Source of the DNA: Smallanthus sonchifolius
Lineage: Eukaryota > Streptophyta > Magnoliopsida > Asterales > Asteraceae
Direction: 5' to 3'
Length of the DNA stretch: 64,000 bases
Assembly: GCA_023525975.1 (NCBI GenBank)
Contig: CM042021.1
Coordinates: 106,871,501 to 106,935,500, forward strand
Shown: one piece after another, positions 23,050-32,794 of the stretch
How positions within the stretch are numbered: position 1 is the first letter of the stretch
Layout of the letters: each line of letters starts with the position of its first letter
Made by a program: the position numbers and the translations under genes
Notes under the pieces: generated by a model
What the model saw: only the letters and a program-made list of their open reading frames with translations
Databases searched by the model: none
What the model was told of the DNA's origin: nothing

Positions 23050-23533
23050 TGTAGAAGCATGTTTTAGTAACTACAGATAAAATTCTATGTATCGGTGTAC
23101 TTAGCTAGTATGCAGGAGGGTGTTCCTGCGTACTTATCTTGTACACCAGATTGGTGCTTCGTACTTATCGAGTACGCATGACCAATGACCTGCGTACTTA
23201 GCCAAGTACGCATGTATTGTTCCTGCCCCTAAAAATAGAAGGTGTTGTCTTCATTTGTAGGTGGAACTTGGGACAAGGTTGAGAGAGGTTCTGGCCGGGA
23301 TGAGCTCTCCCGGCCCCCGTGAACCGTGAGCGTAAAAGAGAGATGTGTACTCCTTCGGTATGTGTTTTGTAATGTGAGATGACTTCTTTGTTATGAATTA
23401 CGTTTCGTTTATGTTGATTCTCTCCGTTTTATGCTTTTGTGTTTGTTCTTCTTTCGTCTCCCTTCGTTCCCACACGAATCAACGAGCAGATCTGTGTATT
23501 TTCCGCTACGCGACGAGGCTCCCGGGACCTACA
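23050..23533 (+). repeat. D 5' LTR
   Basis: 484 bp. It has one fewer copy of the 33-bp palindrome unit than the 3' LTR, and its TATA box is changed (CTAAAAATAG where the 3' LTR has CTATAAATAG). Confidence 0.9.
23094..23213. repeat. D LTR palindrome array, GCGTACTTA..TAAGTACGC
   Basis: Degenerate palindromes (GTACTTAGCTAGTATGC, CGTACTTATCGAGTACGC, GCGTACTTAGCCAAGTACGC) ending about 15 bp upstream of the TATA position. The 3' LTR carries the matching array with one extra unit at 25625-25778. Confidence 0.8.
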
Positions 23534-23535
23534 AT

Positions 23536-23548
23536 TGGTAGCAGAGCC
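23536..23548 (+). other. D primer binding site
   Basis: TGGTAGCAGAGCC, two bases after the 5' LTR, matches the initiator tRNA-Met complement TGGTATCAGAGCC with one change. Confidence 0.7.
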
Positions 23549-23819
23549 TCGGTGTTCGTTGATTTGTGTTCCAAGTTTGAGTTTTTAGGGTTTTGAGCAG
23601 ATCTGAGTTCTTCACTGGTCGTAACTTTTTCTGTCAAAAATCCTGAAATTCGTCTATGTTATCACTTCATTTGGTGTTTGGAAGGCTGGGGGTTTGTTAG
23701 AAGATGATTTCTAAGCTTTTGGAAGCATCAATTTCTCAAATCCGACACTTTTCGAGCATTCTCCTCAAGATCAGTGAAGAACGCAGCAGTGCTGAATAAG
23801 TACACAAAATCACCTTTTC

Positions 23820-23981
23820 TGCGTACTTACTAACTACGCATGGGTTAGCCCTGCGTACTTACTAAGTACGCACGAGTAGTTGACCTGCGTACTTACTAAG
23901 TACGCATGTGTATTTGGCTATGCGAACTTACCAAGTACGCATGAACATTTGGCTATGCGAACTTGCTAAGTACGCTTGAAC
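23820..23981. repeat. D interior palindrome array, about 33-bp period
   Basis: Five units of GCGTACTTACTAAGTACGC or close variants begin near 23821, 23853, 23887, 23921 and 23955. Each is a near-perfect palindrome, and the spacers are loosely similar. The same palindrome is repeated in both LTRs. Confidence 0.9.
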
Positions 23982-24177
23982 TATCATCTGGGATTAAAAA
24001 AAAGAGTTTTTTGGCAGGAAAACTTTTCTTGGCCAATTTTTTTAGGGATCATTTGTATGCTTGTTTCGGGCCATTTTTTAGAAGATAGTGATTTTGGTTT
24101 TTCGGGACTGAAATTTGACGTGGCTTGGCGAAATAAGGACGAGATTTTTGTAGGATGAAACCAATTGTCATATATTG

Positions 24178-24400
24178 GTGAGGTGTTCAAACCTGAAAAT
24201 GTAGGCTACGAGTATCCGGGATACTTCTTTAATAGGGAATGAATGATGAATCAATTTGAGATATTGGGTCGTCATCGACTAAAGGTGCTTTTGGTCTTTG
24301 GAAAAAGAATCATATTGTTAAGGTATTCAAACCTGAAAATGTAGGCTACGAGTATCTATAATACTTCTTTAATAGGGGATGAATACTGGAACAACTTGAA
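24178..24400 (+). repeat. D interior direct repeat
   Basis: Two copies (about 24178-24263 and 24316-24400) share TTCAAACCTGAAAATGTAGG, then CTACGAGTATC and ATACTTCTTTAATAGGG-ATGAAT. The period is about 137 bp. The remaining interior (24410-25360) shows no coding frame that I recognise. Confidence 0.75.
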
Positions 24401-24539
24401 CCCAAGGATTTGCTGTTTTGGATCTTTGCAAAAGAATAAAAGAACAAAATCCTAGATTTGACTAGTTGTGGTTTTGAAGAATCGGGTGAAGCGGTGATGA
24501 AGCTGGTAATAGTTTACAGAGAAATGAGGGGGATAAAAT

Positions 24540-24607
24540 CTAAGGAGTATTCATGGGATATTATAAGGGTGGTGGATAAGCCGCTGGTACTTCCTATATA
24601 TAAACCT
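24540..24607 (+). repeat. D copy of the E2-LTR module
   Basis: Shares GGAGTATTCA, GGGTGGTGGATA-GCC, CTGGTACTTCC and TATATATAAACC with 5550-5640 and 6005-6090 in the E2 LTR, an element of a different class. Confidence 0.7.
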
Positions 24608-25365
24608 CGTTAACCAAACATGGATCTCAACTATGATTTCTCATGTAAACTATATTTTTTTCGTGCTCTTTGGTCAAGACTGTGTTCAAGATTTGATGTG
24701 ATTTAGTTATGATTGGATTTCTCATTTGGGATCTGGGCGGAATGCCCGATAGACAACCTAGTTATGGAACTTCACGCCATGGTGAATGTATACAGATTAG
24801 GAGATGTTAACCAGGAATGAAGATCTAATTGAAGAATGTTGGACTTTGGAAACAGGGTGATCTCCACCGAGCATGATTTTGTGTTAGATTCTATCGAGTG
24901 TTTTCAAGATGAAGTTGGATCTCCGATGGACTATTAGTTGAAGATGGAACCTTTATCATTGGCCGACGAGATAGGAAACGTTCCCTTGTTTCTGGTCTAG
25001 TTAGAAGGAGCTTACATTGAAAAGGGAAATTGGAAATGAACATCTTCGGGAATTCAGTTGACTTGTGAAGATACATGATAGAGTTGGACACATCTGGTTT
25101 GAAGACTGAAGTTTATCTTACTGGAATTCCTATGGGAGCTGTTTAGTTTGATGCAGGTTATTGGAAATTCTAACTCTCTATCATATGCCAGTTGATTTGG
25201 AGATGTCTTAGTCTACTGTAGTTACCTTGCGAGGAAGACACGTTCAGACTCAGATTCCTAAGTCAGGTTGGAGGAAGTTACTGCTGAGAGAATGAACTAC
25301 AATGAGGTGTGTTGGGTTAGTTGGTTCCTATTGAAGCACTTAGTTTGATCTACAATTGAAGCTAC

Positions 25366-25580
25366 ATTTAAGAGGGAGTCGGGTTTGTCAAATCACTAGG
25401 CAACTAAAGACTGAAGTTTGAAGATTTGAAGATCACAAGTGGAATGCCAAAAGATCAAGTCTCGCCAGAAGACACGTGATGTCATTAGTTTAGAGGGAGT
25501 CAGTTAGGAAATTCTTTGTAAACTGATGATTATCAGTGTTAGTGATAGATAGAATTTGATGTTATAGTTAAGAGGGAGTC
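25366..25580 (+). promoter_or_regulatory. D polypurine tract with two upstream copies
   Basis: TTTAAGAGGGAGTC-type tracts end at 25380, 25501 and 25580. Only the last is followed by the LTR start. The two upstream copies would be candidate secondary priming sites. Confidence 0.65.
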
Positions 25581-26097
25581 TGTAGAAGCATGTTTTAGTA
25601 ACTATAGATAAAATTCTATGTATCGGTGTACTTAGCTAGTATGCAGGAGGGTGTTCCTACATACTTAGCTTGTACACCAGATTGGTGCTGCGTACTTAGT
25701 AAGTATGCATGGCTTTTGCCCTACGTGCTTATCAAGTACGCATGACCAATGACATGCGTACTTAGCCAAGTACGCAGGTATTGTTCCTGCCCCTATAAAT
25801 AGAAGGTGTTGTATTAATTTGTAGGTGGAACTTGGGACAACGTTAAAAGAGGTTCTTGCAAGGATGAGCTCTCCCAGCCCCCGTGAACCGTGACCGTAAA
25901 CGAGAGATGTGTACTCCTTCGGTATGTGGTCTGTAATTTAAGATGACTTCTTTGTTATGGATTTTGTTTTGTTTCTGTTTATTCTCTCCTGTTTATGATT
26001 TTGTGTTTGTTCTTCTTTCGTCTCCTTTCGTTCCCACACGAATCAACGAGCAGATCTGTATATTTTTCGCTGCGCGACGAGGCTCTCGGGACCTACA
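25581..26097 (+). repeat. D 3' LTR
   Basis: 517 bp with an intact TATAAATA at 25794-25801. It differs from the 5' LTR by one 33-bp palindrome unit and a number of scattered substitutions, so the insertion is older than that of C. Confidence 0.9.
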
Positions 26098-26697
26098 GCC
26101 ACCAACTCATCAAGAAACATGTAACAACTGGTAATTTGCCACATAATTATTTAAATATAATTATACAAAAATTATGCATATTAGACCAATTTTAATGAAT
26201 TAGGTCTAACCCGGTCCAGTAGAGTCCAACCCACACACAATTACACAGGAAATATTAGAAATTTCCAAGATACAACGAACCCCACATCGCGTTGGTGATA
26301 AATTAAAATTAATATTTAAACGACTCGAAACGTCCTCTTTTATTTATATAAATAGTAGAGAGTGCCCACCCGGATAAAACCTAAACATATGACAAGGGTC
26401 ACATATTTTAACCTAAAAACTAAACTGTTATTATTTTTTATCACCCGACTCAAACCCGGCACGTAACAACAAATGGAAACGATGACACGCGGGTATTATA
26501 CCGGACTAATAACAAGCGGGTATCACCACCACACTACACCCTACCCCTACCCCCACCCCCACGTGCCTATTTTCCCCTGCCACCCGTGCGCCACCCTTTC
26601 CTTCTCAGCCGACTTGTGCATGAAGCACCTCACCACCTTTTGATTCTTGTTCCCCACACTCCTAATGCATAAGAGGTAATACCCACCTTGATCCCCT

Positions 26698-26705
26698 ATA
26701 AATAC
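26698..26705 (+). promoter_or_regulatory. A LTR TATA box
   Basis: CTATAAATACATGCCTCC, followed by CACACCATCAAACAC, about 580 bp into the LTR. It is repeated in the right LTR near 54530. Confidence 0.65.
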
Positions 26706-28556
26706 ATGCCTCCATGCACACCATCAAACACACCAAACTTCACACTCTCATCTCTCGGCTCCCTCTCTCCCACCCGACACCACCATCTCCACATCTTCAT
26801 AGTAGCAACATCACCACCATCTTAATCCTTGTTCTTCTTCTCGGCAACAACAACATCATCATCATAACCACCACCTTCTAGGCTTCACTAGCAACCACAA
26901 GCATCACCTCACCACCACCAAGCCGTGAACTACCACCACCTTTTGTATCCTTCTCGACAACCTCCAAACCACCACCGAACACCTCCCCTTCACCACCTCT
27001 GTCACATGCCACCTTCACCACCCTTCCCTCTCGTAACAGCAACACCAACAGCACCGTCCACAGCCCTCGACAGTCCCTCCTCAGCCACGTCCCAACCCCA
27101 GTCAGCCCCGACAACCACCGTAGTGCACCGTTTTCACCACCGCAACCCTCTGCCACCTTTTGCGGGTTCTTTTTTGGACGAAAACCGGTCCTTTCGGGTC
27201 ACCATTTCTCACCTACGGTCACAGCATTACGTTCACGCGAAGCCTATAGATCGTTTCGGGAGCTTACAGAGTCGTACTGGACGTTACGGGAAGGAATCGG
27301 AACTCGCGTAAACACCGTCACCTTCTCCCGACTATTTACGTGAGCTTTCGATACATTTATTTTAAAGTTATTATACTTGGTGATATAGTAGGTTGAAACC
27401 GGAATTATTAATTTAAAAACCGAGTTTAAACGTATAAAGGACGATTTGTATTTTTAATATATAAAACACGAGTTTGGGATATAATGGATATGGATTAAAA
27501 AGAGTAGGTTAAAAACTCTATTTTTCATCATAATGAAATAAATGGGTAGTTTATTTTATAAAAACACATTATTATTATATGTATTATAAATATAAAGGTT
27601 TTGTTTATATAAAATTATCTTTATGAACATGTCTCCATAAAACTACCCATAATGATTTTGTAAAAAATTCAATTATCATATATATGTAAATCTTGGAGTT
27701 GGAAAAAGAAAATAAAATAATGTAATAACTATTTTTAGGTATTTTAATTACATCACATTTAATAAATATATATGTTATATAATTAAAGGAATAATTATAT
27801 ATATATATATGTATATACTTAGACATATAAGTTTGAAATACTAAAATAATATAAGTATTATTTTACGGCAAATTTATTAATTAACGATCGATTCTAATAA
27901 ATATATATGTCAAATATATTTATTAAACAACTTAGACCGAAAACAAGGTTTTGGACAAATAAAAGACTAAGTTACAAAGCGGTCGGGTCGGACCCTTGTA
28001 ATTTATTAAAAGGCAAGGGTCAAGACGTCGGGTATTGGTCATGTGACCAAGCCACACTTAAAAGCACTACTTAGGACCTAAGGTGTCTTAATTAATTTAG
28101 GGCACGGATAGGTCGGACACTCGTTGGACTGACTACATACATCACTCACCATCTTGTTAATACGGTGAGTGTCACGGCCCCACTTTTACTTGTTTTAAAT
28201 TGTTTTAAACATACGGGGGAGAAAACTTGCTCAACTTACAACTTGACACAAGTACCTACATTGTTACATGAGTCAAAACGTTTAACGCATCAAAGTCCCC
28301 TCTTATTCTGTAACTGTTAATTATGGTATGAACGTAGAATGCATGAATACATCTATTTGGGTTGACACCCCCATCCGTGGTTAGTCGCGCTAACCTTGAC
28401 TGGAGGTCAAAGCGGGTGCATAATTTTTATCAACTATTACAATGTTTAGCGTTAAGAATATTGAATTAGTGGCACAACTACAACGTCGAGTTCGGTTACG
28501 GGAGCTCATGGTAATAATAATAGACATACACTATTGTTTTAATTAATGATAGTGGA

Positions 28557-28631
28557 ACATCATTGTTCAGGAGAAACAATACACATCATTGTTCGGAGAA
28601 ACTATACACATCATTGTTCGGAGAAACAATA
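28557..28631 (+). repeat. Three tandem hairpin repeats in A LTR
   Basis: Three 25-bp units each contain ATTGTTCGGAGAAACAAT or a variant, with arms ATTGTT/AACAAT. In the middle unit the right arm is ACTAT, which breaks the pairing. Confidence 0.75.
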
Positions 28632-28690
28632 CACAACTAGAAATCTTGTGGTCCGAACATCAAACATATCAACTAAACCTGTGAACTCAC

Positions 28691-28703
28691 CAACTTTATG
28701 TTG
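28691..28703 (+). other. LTR stem-loop, A version
   Basis: CAAC-TTTAT-GTTG preceded by CTCAC, followed by ACC and a T-rich tract ending TTTTCTCAGGT (CAGGT at 28725-28729). It lies 310 nt before the LTR end. Confidence 0.65.
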
Positions 28704-29016
28704 ACCTTTTTAAGCTTGTTTTCTCAGGTAACTAAACATGGAAGGAAAGGCATGCATGCACGTAGAATCACTTTTGAAGTTTTCTGGTTATAACCTAGGG
28801 CATCTAGGTCATAGCTAACAAACTTGTTATTTAAACCGTCCACTTGGTTAAGTGCGGTATTTTGGCATGCATTGTCTTAAAACAATTTATCATTTTGTGT
28901 AATGACTTAAACCCTTGATAATAAATGCATTTAGATGTCGTTTGTTGTAATCAAAGGCTATGGACACCATTAACCGTCGCGCCTCGTGTTTCCGCCCTAG
29001 GCGGGGTATGACAGAA

Positions 29017-29029
29017 TGGTATCAGAGCC
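29017..29029 (+). other. A primer binding site
   Basis: TGGTATCAGAGCC, a perfect match to the initiator tRNA-Met complement, three bases after the LTR. Confidence 0.9.
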
Positions 29030-29150
29030 TTGGTTATAGCGAACTAGGTTGCATTAGTTAACCTAGACTATAGCTCTAGAAACAGGACACGAACAGCTGC
29101 ATTGCATAACTTATATATTTTTTTCTTGTTGTCATACTAGGAAGAAAAAC

Positions 29151-30400
29151 ATGGCTTCTAGACGAGGAAACCGACGTAACACCCGATAGAACGTCGAAAA
29201 TGCTGAGGCAACTCAACCCGTGACAGCTGTCGACATAGCCCAACTGGTGGCTCAGGAAGTAGCCGTCGCTGTCGCTCAAAGCGAGGCGAACCGGAACACT
29301 GGATCAGGAAGCGGATCAGGAAATCGGAGGAACGGCAACAGTGGAGCCAGCGGAGGAAATGGAAACGGATTCGGAAACACGAATATCAGTAGCAACACTA
29401 ACGGAAATAGAGACGAGTCTGGGAACACAAACACCGGTAACGGCACTAACGGAGAGGGATCTGGAGCCACCATGGGAAACAACAACGCTCCAAGAGGTTG
29501 CACCTATAAGGATTTCATGAACTGCAAACCTCACCATTTTAATGGATCTAAAGGAGCAATTGGTCTTATGCACTGGATTGAGAAAATGGAGTCGGTTATC
29601 AACACCAGCAACTGCGCCAATGACTGCAAGGTCAAGTATGCTACTTGCACTTTCCAAGACCAAGCACTTACATGGTGGAACGCCCAAGTTCAGACATTGG
29701 GTATGGATGTTGCTTACCAGATGTCATGGGAAGACTTCAAGCATTTAGTGAAAGAGGAATACTGCCCCCGAAATGGGGTTCAGAAATTGGAGAGCGAATT
29801 CTGGAATTTGGCCATGGTTGGAGCTGAAGTGGCAACCTACACCACTCGGTTTCATGAACTAGCCTGACTTGTTACACACATGGTTACCCCGGAGATCAAA
29901 TGTATTGAAAGGTACATTTGGGGCCTTGCACCCCAGATTCAGAGTATGGTGACGTTGTCTAAACCAACCACAAATTGAGAGTGCCATAAGGTTGGCACAT
30001 AATTTGACTGATCAAGCTGTTGAGTGCTGGGAAAGAAAAGTTCAGTTTCTACTGAGAAGAGTTTTAGTGGAAAAAGGAAATGGGATGGAAAGAACTCTGG
30101 GCATCAGACTCACAAAGAGCCCGAGACTGTGAAAGCTTATGTTGCAGCACCAACTGCAAAGAATCAGTACGCAAGAAAGCAGCCTAAATGCAACAAATGC
30201 GGTCTCCATCATCTGGGTACTTGTGAGAGTTTCACCTGTACCAAATGTAAGAAGCTGGGCCACACGGCCAAATAATGTAGAGCCCCTGATCAAGCAGTCA
30301 ACATCGGGGAAAATCGAGCTTGTTATGAGTGTGGCAATACTGGTACTTCAGGAAGGACTGCCCAAATCTGAGGAACTAAGGAAACAACCAAGCCTTTGGC
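29151..30400 (+). pseudogene. A gag with zinc knuckles
   Basis: The start ATG at 29151 (MASRRGNRRNTR) is followed by a TAG at 29187. The frame then runs through a Gly/Asn-rich N-terminus and the Gag core (LTWWNAQVQTLG, SWEDFKHLVKEEYCPRNGV, EVATYTTRFHELA), to a TGA after 29864. A one-base insertion near 29973 shifts frame. The knuckle region (CNKCGLHHLGTCESFTCTKC, then KKLGHTAK) has a stop just before the last Cys. Gag would form the particle and bind RNA; this copy cannot. Confidence 0.9.
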
Positions 30401-30409
30401 AGAGCATTT

Positions 30410-31490
30410 GTGATTGGAGCTGGAGACGCCCGTCAAGACCCCAACATTTTTACGGGTACGTTCCTTGTTAACCATCACTATGCTTCCATTCTATTTGATA
30501 CGGGTGCCGATAGAAGTTTTGTCTCTGTCGATTTCAGTCCTTTACTTGGTATAGCACCCACTGCACTAGATAAGTCTTATGTGATAGAATTAGCCGACAG
30601 TAAATTAATCGAAACAAGAGAGATAATCAAAGGATGCTCTCCAAGTCTGGGAGACCACACGTTCAGCTTAGACGCAATGCCTGTGAGACTTGGAAGTTTT
30701 GACTTCGTCATCGGCATGGATTGGCTATCCAAGAACCATGCGGAAATTGTCTGTCACAAGAAGATAGTTCACATTCCACTCCCCAACGGTGAAACCCTGG
30801 CCATTCAGGGAGAGAAGAGTGGAGCCACCTTAAGAATTATCATATGCATGAAGGCCTGGAAGTACTTAAGGAAGGGATATCATGTTATTCTAGCTCACGT
30901 GACAGAAAAGAAGCCAAAGGAGAAACAACTAACTGACATACCAATCGTACGAGACTACCCAGAAGTCTTCCTCGAAGACTTGCCTCGACTTCCACCACCG
31001 AGACAAATTGAGTTTCTAGTTTATATTCTAGATGACTTGTTCGATCAATTACAAGGTTCTAGTTTATATTCTAAGATTGACTTACGGTCAGGATATCATC
31101 AGCTAAGAATCCAAGAAGAAGACATCCCCAAGACAATGTTTAGGACTCGTTACGGCCACTACGAGTTCCTAGTTATGCCTTTTGGCTTAACCAACGCAGC
31201 AGCTGTATTCTTGGATCTCATGAATAGGGTTTGCAAACCCTATTTAGACAAGTTCGTGATTGTATTTATCGATAACATTTTGATATACTCATGAAGCAAA
31301 GAGGAACATGAACATCACTTAAAGCTTGTCTTAGAACTACTCAGAAACGAGAAACTGTATGCCAAATTCTCGAAATGCGAATTCTGGATTCGAGAAGTGC
31401 ATTTCCTCGGTCATGTAATCAATGACAAGGGCATACATGTGGATCTATCTAAGATTGAAGCCATCAAGAATTGAGAAGCACCAAGGACTC
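30410..31490 (+). pseudogene. A protease and internally deleted RT
   Basis: The 30410-31294 frame has protease with an intact DTG (LFDTGADRSFVS) and VIGMDWLS, then the RT linker. At 31016, 248 bp present in A' (57190-57437) are replaced by 14 bp, so the RT fingers including the CIDYRELN motif are gone while the frame is kept. Palm motifs follow (KIDLRSGYHQL, MPFGLTNAA, FVIVFIDNILIYS); FIDN replaces FIDD, a second blow to the active site. A TGA ends the frame at 31294 and another lies near 31473. Confidence 0.92.
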
Positions 31491-31498
31491 CAACCGAG

Positions 31499-31825
31499 GT
31501 GCGACAATTCTTAGGTCTGGTTGGCTATTACAGACGTTTTATCGAAAATTTCTCAAAAATAGCCAAGCCCCTAACAACCTTGACTCAGAAAGATAAGAAG
31601 TTCGATTGGAATGACAAACAAGAAGTGGCATTCCAACTGTTGAAGCAGAAACTATGTTGCTCACCTATTCTATCTCTCCCAAAAGGAGCAGATGATTTTG
31701 TAGTATATTGCGATGCATCACACCAAGGACTTGGATGGGTCTTGATGTAGAAGGAGAAAGTCATCGCATACGCATCCCGTCAACTCAAGGTACATGAGAA
31801 GAACTACACTACCCATGACCTAGAA
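31499..31825 (+). pseudogene. A RT connection and RNase H start
   Basis: MRQFLGLVGYYRRFIENFSKIA (connection), then RNase H FVVYCDASHQGLGWVLM, ended by a TAG at 31748-31750 that is also present in A' (58156-58158). The frame then continues with EKVIAYASRQLKVHEKNYTT and THDLELGAVVFALK. Confidence 0.9.
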
Positions 31826-32794
31826 TTGGGAGCAGTCGTTTTTGCTCTTAAAATCTGGAGTCATTACCTATACGGTACAAAATGCACTATTTTTACCTAT
31901 CATAAGAGCCTCCAACACATTTTCGATCAGAAAGAATTGAACATGAGACAACGAAGATGGGTAGAGTTACTGAACGACCACGACCTTGAAATCCGTTACC
32001 ACCCTGGTAAAGCAAACGTCGTAGTCGATGCTTTAAGCAGGAAAGAAATAACTAAAACCCTCAGAGTCGGAGCATTGGGAATGACAATTCATTCGAGCCT
32101 TACCGCTCAACTACGTAATGCTCAACAAGAAGCACTCAAGGAAGAAAACCTGAAGGACGAATCCTTACGAGGTATGGATCAACAGCAAGAGGCCAAATCC
32201 TACAAAACATGTTACTTCATGAATCGGATTTGGGTACCACATTTTGGGAATCTAAGGGATTTAGTGTTAGACGAAGCACACAAATCCAGGTATTCCATCC
32301 ACCCAGGATCCGAAAAGATGTATAAGGATCTCAGGGAGTTGTACTGGTGGCCCAACATGAAGGCAGAAATTGCCACGTATATGAGTAAGTGCCTCACTTA
32401 TTCCAAAGTCAAGGCAGAACACCAAAAGCTATCAGGGCTCCTACAACAACCTAAGATACCGCAATGGAAACGGGAGCAAATTTCCATTGACTTCATCACG
32501 AAATTGCCCAGCACATCTAGTGGTTATGACACAATTTGGGTAATCGTCGACCGATTGACCAAATCTGCACACTTCCTGCCAATCAAAGAAACGGATAAGA
32601 TGGAGAGATTGACGCAAATCTATCTAAAGGAAGTTGTCTCAAGGCACGGAGTGCCAATCTCTATCATCTCGGATAGATATAGTCGTTTCACCTCAAGATT
32701 TTGGCAATCACTTCAAAAAGCGATGGGTACACGCTTAGACACCACCAATCATCCGCAGACAGATGGTCAAAGTGAGAGAACCATCCAAACCGTA
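31826..32794 (+). pseudogene. A RNase H end and integrase, cut by B
   Basis: RNase H (YGTKCTIFTYHKSLQHIF; YHKS where DHKS is usual), VVVDALSRKE, the integrase zinc-binding region (HKSRYSIHPGSEKM, CLTYSKVKAEH with the second Cys as Tyr), and the core (SIDFITKLPS, ISDRYSRFTSRFWQ, TDGQSERTIQT). The frame is interrupted at 32794 by the insertion of B and resumes at 53171. Confidence 0.92.
32790..32794 (+). repeat. Target duplication of B, left copy (CCGTA)
   Basis: CCGTA against CCCTA at 53171-53175. The A' copy (59181-59185) reads CCCTA, so the left copy here carries one later change. Confidence 0.85.

Larger units (their letters stand above)
23050..26097 (+). mobile_element. D: non-autonomous LTR element, TSD GCCAC
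   Basis: LTRs at 23050-23533 and 25581-26097 (TGTAGAAGC to GGGACCTACA) are flanked by the perfect 5-bp duplication GCCAC (23045-23049 and 26098-26102). A primer site follows the 5' LTR, and the tract AAGAGGGAGTC precedes the 3' LTR, which is the copia-type form (inference). The 2-kb interior has no gag or pol. It is inserted in frame in the MULE/FAR1 pseudogene. The orientation is set by primer site and purine tract. Confidence 0.9.
26120..29013 (+). repeat. A 5' LTR
   Basis: 2894 bp, TGTAACAACTGG to GGGGTATGACA. TATAAATA at 26698 follows U3. A CCACCA-rich stretch (26780-27170) gives long but meaningless open frames. 27340-27960 is A/T-rich and empty. Three tandem hairpins lie at 28557-28631 and the conserved stem-loop at 28691-28703. 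Confidence 0.9.

Noticed and set aside
23820..23981. CRISPR-like array (palindromic repeats at 33-bp period)
   Set aside because: Plant nuclear context inside a retrotransposon. The palindrome makes up most of the period, spacers are only about 13 bp and loosely similar to one another, and there are no cas genes.
26878..27156. Gly/Val-rich and Thr/Pro/His-rich frames in the A LTR (both strands)
   Set aside because: They come from a CCACCA-rich repeat in LTR sequence, carry no domain, and are disrupted differently in the other LTR copy (54630-54989).
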